From an uncultured Subdoligranulum sp. (GTDB taxonomy: Bacteria > Bacillota > Clostridia > Christensenellales > CAG-314): DNA of 11,344 bases. This document shows, one piece after another, positions 7,122 to 11,344 of this stretch. The stretch lies in the NCBI GenBank assembly GCA_900551395.1, contig URVX01000023.1, forward strand, positions 1-11,344, given 5' to 3'. Both the position numbers and the translations under genes were made by a program. The stretch's first letter is position 1. The number at the start of each line of letters is the position of its first letter. Below the pieces are notes generated by a model. That model did no database searches, was not told where the DNA came from, and was given only the letters and a program-made list of their open reading frames with translations.

Positions 7122-8967
7122 AAACAGAGGAATGGCGGCGCGGGGTCCGATGCGCGGACCGGGAGCGGGACCCGCAGGTGCGGACTCCAAGCCGAAGGAA
7201 TTCAAAAAATCGATAGGGAAGCTGGGAAAATATCTCAAGGCTTATTGGATTGGCATTGTCGTCGCTTTGTTATTTGCGGTTCTCGGCACGGTATTGTCCA
7301 TATTCGCGCCTAAAATCCTGCAGCTTATCGGAAACGAAATTGTTGCGGCGCTGGGCGCAAACGTGCCTATAGACATGGTAAAAGTAGGCGCTATCGGAGC
7401 ATGGATGATTGTGCTATACGTTGCCAGCGCGCTGTTCAATTTTATTCAGTCCATAGTTATGTCGGTAATTTCGGTAAACATTTCGCGTCGTATGCGCAAC
7501 GACCTCAGCGACAAAATCAACAAGCTGCCCTTGTCGTATTTCGACAGACAGAGCTTCGGCGATATTTTAAGCCGCGTGACCAACGACGTCGACCTGATAG
7601 GTCAGACTCTCAATCAGAGTCTGAGTCAGCTTGTAAGCTCCTTTACGCTGATTGTGGGTATAATTATCATGATGTTTACGATAAGCTGGCAGCTGACGCT
7701 GGTAGAGCTTGTGAGCGTTCCGGTGAGCTTTCTGCTTGTTTTGCTTATCGTGAGGATAAGCCAGAAGCATTTCAGACGTCAGCAGAACGCGTTGGGGGAC
7801 ATCAACGGCATAGTCGAGGAGATTTATTCCTCCCACAATGTGGTCAAGGTTTTCAACGGGCAGGAAAAAGCCGAGCGCGAATTCGAGGAAATAAACAAGG
7901 TTATGGCGTCCAGCGCGCTCAAGGGGCAGTTCCTGTCGGGAATGATGATGCCCGTCATGAACACGGTGGCAAACATCAGCTATGTTATCGTGTGTCTTAT
8001 CGGCGGAATGATGGCGATAAAAAACAACGACGTGCTTTTCATAACAAGCATTGTGGCGTTTATTGCTTACGTGCGGTCGTTCAATCAGCCAATCGAGCAG
8101 CTTGCGACTGTCACCAACACCTTGCAGTCTACCGCGGCTGCGAGCGAAAGGGTATTCGACTTTCTGGAGCAGCCCGAGCAGGCGCCCGACACGGGCAACG
8201 AAACAATCCCCGAGCTTTGCGGCAATGTCGAGTTCCGTCACGTCAATTTCGGTTACACGCCCGAAAAGCAGATTATTTTCGACTTCAACTGCAAGGTCAA
8301 GGCGGGGCAGAAAATAGCCATAGTCGGACCTACCGGCGCGGGCAAAACCACGCTCGTCAATTTGCTCATGCGCTTTTACGAGACGGACAGCGGAGAAATC
8401 CTGATTGACGGAGTGTCCACGAAAAATATGACGCGCGAATATGTGCGCAGTCTGTTCGGCATGGTGCTTCAGGACAGCTGGCTGTTCGAGGGCACGATAC
8501 GCGAAAATATCTGCTACGGCAACGAGAACGTAAGCGAGGAAGCAATGATAGAGGCATGCAAGGCGGCTAACGTGCATCACTTTATCATGAGTCTGTCCGG
8601 CGGATACAATATGCTGTTAAACGAGGAGGCCAACATCAGTCAGGGACAGCGGCAGCTGCTCACCATTGCGCGCGCTATGGTTGACAACGCCCCCATGCTG
8701 ATTCTCGACGAGGCTACGAGCTCGGTGGACACCCGCACGGAGCAAAACATACAGGAGGCAATGGACCGACTGATGAAGGGGCGTACCAGCTTTGTTATCG
8801 CGCATCGTCTGTCCACAATCCGCAACGCCGACCTGATACTCGTCATGAAAAACGGAAATATCATAGAACAGGGCAATCACGATCAGCTTATGGCGCAGGG
8901 CGGCTTTTACAGCGAGCTGTACAACAGCCAGTTTTCCAAGCACGGCGCAGTCGAAGAAGACGATTGA
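7114..8967 (+). CDS. ABC exporter half-transporter with catalytic ATP site
   Basis: A 617-residue partner of the preceding half transporter. An N-terminal glycine-, proline- and arginine-rich cytoplasmic tail (about residues 6-26) is common in this subfamily. The six-helix membrane domain runs to about residue 330 and the nucleotide-binding domain follows. Walker A is G405-PTGAGKTT, Walker B ends in D532 with the catalytic glutamate E533, and the switch histidine is H564. The signature is the non-canonical I508-SQGQ. Combined with its partner, the hydrolysing site would use this protein's Walker A/B and the partner's SGGQ, and the degenerate site would use the partner's Walker A/B and this ISQGQ. 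The sequences are thus complementary, as expected for an obligate heterodimer in the cytoplasmic membrane. A 76-bp gap without a terminator separates it from the acyltransferase gene. Confidence 0.95.
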   Translation: MAENRGMAARGPMRGPGAGPAGADSKPKEFKKSIGKLGKYLKAYWIGIVVALLFAVLGTVLSIFAPKILQLIGNEIVAALGANVPIDMVKVGAIGAWMIVLYVASALFNFIQSIVMSVISVNISRRMRNDLSDKINKLPLSYFDRQSFGDILSRVTNDVDLIGQTLNQSLSQLVSSFTLIVGIIIMMFTISWQLTLVELVSVPVSFLLVLLIVRISQKHFRRQQNALGDINGIVEEIYSSHNVVKVFNGQEKAEREFEEINKVMASSALKGQFLSGMMMPVMNTVANISYVIVCLIGGMMAIKNNDVLFITSIVAFIAYVRSFNQPIEQLATVTNTLQSTAAASERVFDFLEQPEQAPDTGNETIPELCGNVEFRHVNFGYTPEKQIIFDFNCKVKAGQKIAIVGPTGAGKTTLVNLLMRFYETDSGEILIDGVSTKNMTREYVRSLFGMVLQDSWLFEGTIRENICYGNENVSEEAMIEACKAANVHHFIMSLSGGYNMLLNEEANISQGQRQLLTIARAMVDNAPMLILDEATSSVDTRTEQNIQEAMDRLMKGRTSFVIAHRLSTIRNADLILVMKNGNIIEQGNHDQLMAQGGFYSELYNSQFSKHGAVEEDD

Positions 8968-9043
8968 TAATTGAAATGAAATGACAAACCGACGAGGCTT
9001 TTAAGCGCAGCCGGCTCGGGGTGAAAAATTCAAAGGACGTACA

Positions 9044-9787
9044 ATGAAAAAAAAGAAAGAAAAAATATTGGGCACGCCCAAAAAACGCGGAAAATTTTTC
9101 ACCTTTTTCAAAGGCTTTCTCAGGATATTTACCCGCAAACCCAAAATAATCAACCTCAACGAAAAAATAGAGGATAAAGCGATTTATTTGTCAAATCACA
9201 GCGGCAGCAGCGGACCCTTTTCGCTCGAGCTGTTTTTTCCCAAATATTTCGTGCCTTGGGGCACATACGAGATGTGCGGCGGTTATCGGGACAGGTGGAA
9301 GTATCTGTACCACGTTTATTTCAGGCAAAAAAAGAAGGTTCCCGCCTTTTTCGCCTTTATTGCGGCAACTGCGGCGGCATGCTTTACGGGAATGTTTTAC
9401 AAGGGGCTTCAGCTGGTGCCGACATATCCCGACAACCGCATGCTTTCAACGCTGCGCTATACGCACAAGCTGCTGGACGAAGAACGGGGTATTCTGATTT
9501 TTCCCGAAAATTCCGCCGACGGCTACAAAACGGTGCTGGAGGAGTTTTTCGCAGGCTTTGTGCTGCTTGCCAAAACATATTTCAAGCACAGCGGCGAGGA
9601 TTTGCCCGTTTACACGATTTATTGGGACAAAAAAGCCAATACGATGGTTATAGACAAGCCGGAGTTCTGCAACGCGTTGCTTAAGGCGGGCAGGACGGTC
9701 AAGCAGGTGGCGGAGTTTTTCAAGGACAAGATAAACTCCCTGAGAAGCAGGTTCATTTTGAACGAAAAGCCGTCTCCTGCAATTTAA
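9044..9787 (+). CDS. PlsC-like acyltransferase with altered HX4D motif
   Basis: A 247-residue protein resembling 1-acylglycerol-3-phosphate acyltransferases, which move fatty acyl groups onto lysophospholipids at the membrane. The lysine-rich N-terminus is followed by amphipathic segments. The catalytic block reads S-N-H52-SGSSG-P, so the histidine is present but the aspartate of HX4D is Gly57. A GLQLVPTY block (121-128) corresponds to motif II and F153-P-E-N-S to motif III (FPEG in typical enzymes). A hydrophobic, alanine-rich stretch near 105-118 may dip into the membrane. AAAGGA shortly before the ATG is the ribosome binding site. It is in the operon with the exporter and 20 bp before an SGNH hydrolase gene. 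It may belong to a divergent clostridial branch with a different acceptor or mechanism, or may have lost activity; sequence alone does not decide. Confidence 0.8.
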   Translation: MKKKKEKILGTPKKRGKFFTFFKGFLRIFTRKPKIINLNEKIEDKAIYLSNHSGSSGPFSLELFFPKYFVPWGTYEMCGGYRDRWKYLYHVYFRQKKKVPAFFAFIAATAAACFTGMFYKGLQLVPTYPDNRMLSTLRYTHKLLDEERGILIFPENSADGYKTVLEEFFAGFVLLAKTYFKHSGEDLPVYTIYWDKKANTMVIDKPEFCNALLKAGRTVKQVAEFFKDKINSLRSRFILNEKPSPAI

Positions 9788-9807
9788 TCCACAATCAGGA
9801 GCATAAA

Positions 9808-10536
9808 ATGAAAGAATTGATTAACAACAAGGTTATGGTATTCGGCGACTCCGTGTCAAAAGGAGTAGTATACGACGGCAGAGAGCTGTCGGTGCTGGAC
9901 AACGGCGTGGTAAAAGAGGTTGCCGACCATTACGGAATAGAATTCAAAAATATATCGGTTTACGGCCAGACGCTCAAAAGACTTTACGACAGACGCATAA
10001 TAGACAAGCATTTAAAGGAAATGAGCGACGAGGACGCCGAAAAGACTTATGTGGTGCTTGTCATAGGCGGCAACGACTGCGACTTCGATTGGGCTGCCGT
10101 TGCGCGCGCGCCTTACGTAAAGCATATCCCGAAAACCTCCTTGGACGCGTTTGAAAAAATGCTTGTGGACACAATTCAAAAAATCAAAAAGAGAGGGGCA
10201 ATGCCTGTTGTCTGCACCACTCCACCCATCAATCCGCAGAAATATTTTTCAAACGTCATCTGTACGGTTGCCGACGGAGCGAAGGTTATGGAGTTTCTCA
10301 ACGGCGACCTGACCAACATCAGCCGTTATCACGAGTGCTACAACCTCGCCATTGTCAAATGCGCGCTTGAAAACGATTGCCGGCTCATAGACCTGAGGAC
10401 GCCGCTTTTGCTTGACAGAAAGTATATGGATTTGCTTTGTCCCGACGGAATTCATCCCAATGAGCAGGGGCACGGTCTTATGGCAAAGGTGGTGGAAAGC
10501 ATCATCGACAAACGCTCAAGAGCTCGTCCGCAGTAA
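9808..10536 (+). CDS. SGNH/GDSL-family hydrolase
   Basis: A 242-residue esterase-type hydrolase. The four SGNH blocks are visible: block I G13-D-S15 with the nucleophile Ser15, a candidate block II glycine in 'SVYGQT' near residue 53, block III G87-G-N89-D, and block V D213-GIH216 with the catalytic Asp/His pair. No signal peptide or membrane segment is evident, so it should act in the cytoplasm. Relatives remove acyl or acetyl groups from lipids, sugars and peptidoglycan precursors, so the substrate cannot be named. AGGAG at 9797-9801 lies 6 nt before the ATG. It is the last gene of the marR-exporter operon, and its pairing with an acyltransferase suggests an acyl-ester addition/removal couple. 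The operon terminator begins 17 nt after the stop. Confidence 0.88.
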   Translation: MKELINNKVMVFGDSVSKGVVYDGRELSVLDNGVVKEVADHYGIEFKNISVYGQTLKRLYDRRIIDKHLKEMSDEDAEKTYVVLVIGGNDCDFDWAAVARAPYVKHIPKTSLDAFEKMLVDTIQKIKKRGAMPVVCTTPPINPQKYFSNVICTVADGAKVMEFLNGDLTNISRYHECYNLAIVKCALENDCRLIDLRTPLLLDRKYMDLLCPDGIHPNEQGHGLMAKVVESIIDKRSRARPQ

Positions 10537-10553
10537 AATAATTTCGGAAAAAA

Positions 10554-10592
10554 CACGGAGTTAGCCTATGCTAACTCCGTGCATTTATTTTT
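10554..10592 (+). terminator. Strong terminator of the marR-exporter operon
   Basis: A perfect 12-bp stem (CACGGAGTTAGC at 10554-10565 with its complement at 10570-10581) closes the loop CTAT. The T-rich tail CATTTATTTTT follows. An A-rich run precedes it (10547-10553), so it could act in both directions, although no minus-strand gene is nearby. Confidence 0.9.
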
Positions 10593-10624
10593 AAACCGTG
10601 ATAAGATAGCTACGCTCGGAAAGA

Positions 10625-10653
10625 GTGGCATATTTTTTTCGGGCAATCATATT
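10625..10653 (+). promoter_or_regulatory. Tentative feo operon promoter
   Basis: GTGGCA (10625-10630) and CATATT (10648-10653) are 17 bp apart, each 4/6 to consensus. The start would be near 10660, leaving a leader of about 95 nt with a hairpin and both palindromes. This is a weak match, but it is the best one in the gap between the terminator and feoA. Confidence 0.3.
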
Positions 10654-10660
10654 GAATCAG

Positions 10661-10677
10661 GGGAGCAAAAAGCTCCC
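10661..10677 (+). other. Hairpin in the feo leader
   Basis: GGGAGC (10661-10666) pairs with GCTCCC (10672-10677) around an AAAAA loop. GAAATTTTT follows, so it resembles a weak terminator. CAGGG (10659-10663) could instead pair with CCCTG (10688-10692), which would disrupt the small stem. Confidence 0.4.
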
Positions 10678-10694
10678 GAAATTTTTCCCTGCAT

Positions 10695-10710
10695 GTTCGC
10701 TTAGGCGAAC
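10695..10710. promoter_or_regulatory. feo palindrome 1, probable metalloregulator site
   Basis: GTTCGC-TTAG-GCGAAC, an inverted repeat with 6-bp perfect arms. Its TTAGGCGAAC half resembles the TTAGGCTAAC part of DtxR/IdeR operators with one mismatch. The downstream genes encode ferrous iron uptake, which such repressors control. A Fur box is not apparent. Confidence 0.6.
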
Positions 10711-10727
10711 TTTATTTAGGGAAACAA

Positions 10728-10743
10728 GTTCGCTTAGGCGAAC
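10728..10743. promoter_or_regulatory. feo palindrome 2, identical copy next to the feoA ribosome binding site
   Basis: An exact 16-bp repeat of palindrome 1, starting 33 bp further on (about three helical turns). Its last base touches the ribosome binding site at 10744. It could act as an operator or as a hairpin in the mRNA. Confidence 0.6.
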
Positions 10744-10750
10744 AAGGAGG
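10744..10750 (+). promoter_or_regulatory. Ribosome binding site fixing the first feoA start
   Basis: AAGGAGG is a near-perfect Shine-Dalgarno sequence, 5 nt before ATG 10756. It favours this start over the in-frame ATG at 10789. Confidence 0.8.
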
Positions 10751-10755
10751 TCGGT

Positions 10756-10968
10756 ATGCCGATAGCGGTTGCCCCGACGGGACAAAAAATGAAAATACTT
10801 AAAATTCTCACCGATGAAAAAACCAAAAAGCATCTTGAAAATCTCGGGCTGACCGTCAACTCGGATATTACGGTGCTGACCAAAAGCGGCGGCAGCGTTA
10901 TTTGTCTGGTCAAAGAGGGACGTCTGGCGCTTGACGGCGGGCTGGTAACGAAAATTTTCGTCAGTTAG
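10756..10968 (+). CDS. feoA: FeoA-domain protein, first copy
   Basis: A 70-residue single-domain protein with the SH3-like FeoA fold. It begins M-P-I-A-V-A-P-T-G, followed by a basic strand, the helix 'TKKHLENLGL', a 'GGSVICLV' strand pair and a final 'RLALDGGLVTKIFV'. This order and the MPxAxAP start are typical of the shorter FeoA of clostridial feoAAB operons. FeoA proteins are small cytoplasmic partners thought to assist or regulate the FeoB ferrous iron channel. A second feoA lies 18 bp downstream. Two identical palindromes precede the gene and probably tie it to intracellular metal status. Confidence 0.92.
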   Translation: MPIAVAPTGQKMKILKILTDEKTKKHLENLGLTVNSDITVLTKSGGSVICLVKEGRLALDGGLVTKIFVS

Positions 10969-10986
10969 GGGAAAAGGAGACCTTAT

Positions 10987-11217
10987 ATGAAAAAATTGAG
11001 CGAATTTTCCATAGGGGAAAAGGGAGTGGTGCGCACGGTGGGCGGCGAGGGACAAATACGCCGTCGTCTGTTCGATATGGGCGTCACTCCGGGCGCAGTT
11101 GTGTGCCTGAAGAAAAAAGCGCCGCTGGGCGACCCTATAGAAGTGACAATCAGGGGGTATGAGCTGACCCTCAGGGGGGCTGAAGCCCGCTGCGTCGAGA
11201 CGGAGGCGGTCAGATGA
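10987..11217 (+). CDS. feoA: FeoA-domain protein, second copy
   Basis: A 76-residue FeoA protein of the more classical type. The opening 'KLSEFSIGEKGVVRTV' is followed by the helix 'GQIRRRLFDMGVTPGAVV' (residues 22-39), whose RRRLFDMGVTPG is the best conserved FeoA motif. Then come 'KKAPLGDPIEVTIRGYELTLR' and an 'EA' turn. It should pack as an SH3-like barrel and interact with FeoB at the membrane. AAGGAG at 10974-10979 is 7 nt before the ATG. Its stop overlaps the feoB start in an ATGA, so the two are translationally coupled. It differs clearly from the first copy, so this is not a recent duplication. Confidence 0.95.
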   Translation: MKKLSEFSIGEKGVVRTVGGEGQIRRRLFDMGVTPGAVVCLKKKAPLGDPIEVTIRGYELTLRGAEARCVETEAVR

Positions 11218-11344
11218 AAAAAATAGCTTTGGCAGGCAATCCCAACAGCGGCAAGACAACGCTGTTCAACTCTCTTACCGGAGCGACGGCGCACGTAGGC
11301 AACTGGCCCGGCGTCACTGTGGACAAGAGGGAGGGCATTTACAA
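11214..11344 (+). CDS. feoB: Ferrous iron transporter FeoB, N-terminal fragment
   Basis: The first 43 codons are present, and the gene continues past the window edge. They hold the start of the cytoplasmic G domain: the G1/P-loop G8-N-P-N-S-G-K-T-T, the following 'LFNSLTGA' helix, the 'HVGNWPGVTVD' segment typical of FeoB, and the G2 threonine T35. FeoB is the membrane protein that takes up Fe(II), with its G domain gating or powering transport. GGAGG at 11202-11206 lies 7 nt before the ATG inside the end of feoA. Confidence 0.96.
   Translation, partial: MKKIALAGNPNSGKTTLFNSLTGATAHVGNWPGVTVDKREGIY

Noticed and set aside
5991..7238. A 415-codon minus-strand open frame across the exporter genes
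   Set aside because: It lies antisense to unmistakable ABC transporter coding sequence (Walker A, signature, Walker B) and has no recognisable motifs.
8968..9043. Possible terminator between the exporter and the acyltransferase (CGAG...CTCG pairing)
   Set aside because: The stem is short and interrupted, and no T tract follows, so the operon appears to continue.
10593..10755. Fur box before feoA
   Set aside because: Nothing resembling the AT-rich GATAAT-type repeats of a Fur site is visible; the palindromes present are of a different kind.

Overview
The window looks like a piece of a Firmicutes (class Clostridia) chromosome of roughly balanced GC content, probably from an uncultured lineage. 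The pointers are strong AGGAG-type ribosome binding sites, sigma-A promoters with 17-bp spacers, two lipoproteins with an LTAC lipobox, a short prolyl-tRNA synthetase without an editing insertion, a MarR regulator with a heterodimeric ABC exporter, and a feoA-feoA-feoB iron operon whose first FeoA begins in the usual clostridial way. The taxonomic placement is inference from family resemblance.

Layout. Bases 1-1434 (minus strand) hold the 5' 478 codons of a lipoprotein gene that leaves the window on the left. A 252-bp gap carries two divergent, well-formed promoters, and the second drives a lipoprotein with propeller-like repeats (1687-3069). A weak hairpin terminator follows, then proS (3139-4569) with its own terminator. 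A gap of about 360 bp (4570-4930) contains a second strong terminator with no obvious gene in front of it, then a promoter flanked by two matching palindromes.

The central operon runs from 4931 to 10536: a MarR-type repressor, two overlapping half-transporter genes forming an asymmetric ABC exporter, a PlsC-like acyltransferase with an altered catalytic motif, and a small SGNH esterase. It closes with a 12-bp perfect terminator hairpin (10554-10592). The MarR protein probably represses its own operon through the ATTGTT-N8-AACAAT palindromes at the promoter. The exporter would then be induced by a ligand together with the two lipid or acyl-ester enzymes.

The right end (10756-11344) starts a ferrous iron uptake operon: two small FeoA proteins and the first 43 codons of FeoB. 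Two identical 16-bp palindromes (GTTCGC-TTAG-GCGAAC), 33 bp apart, sit just before the first feoA ribosome binding site and are probably metal-dependent repressor sites.

I see no mobile element, CRISPR array, tRNA or rRNA. Most of the content is familiar. The points that deserve a second look are the two paired-palindrome control regions, the enzymes attached to the exporter operon, the Asp in place of the fourth zinc ligand in ProRS, and the unrecognised left-hand lipoprotein.
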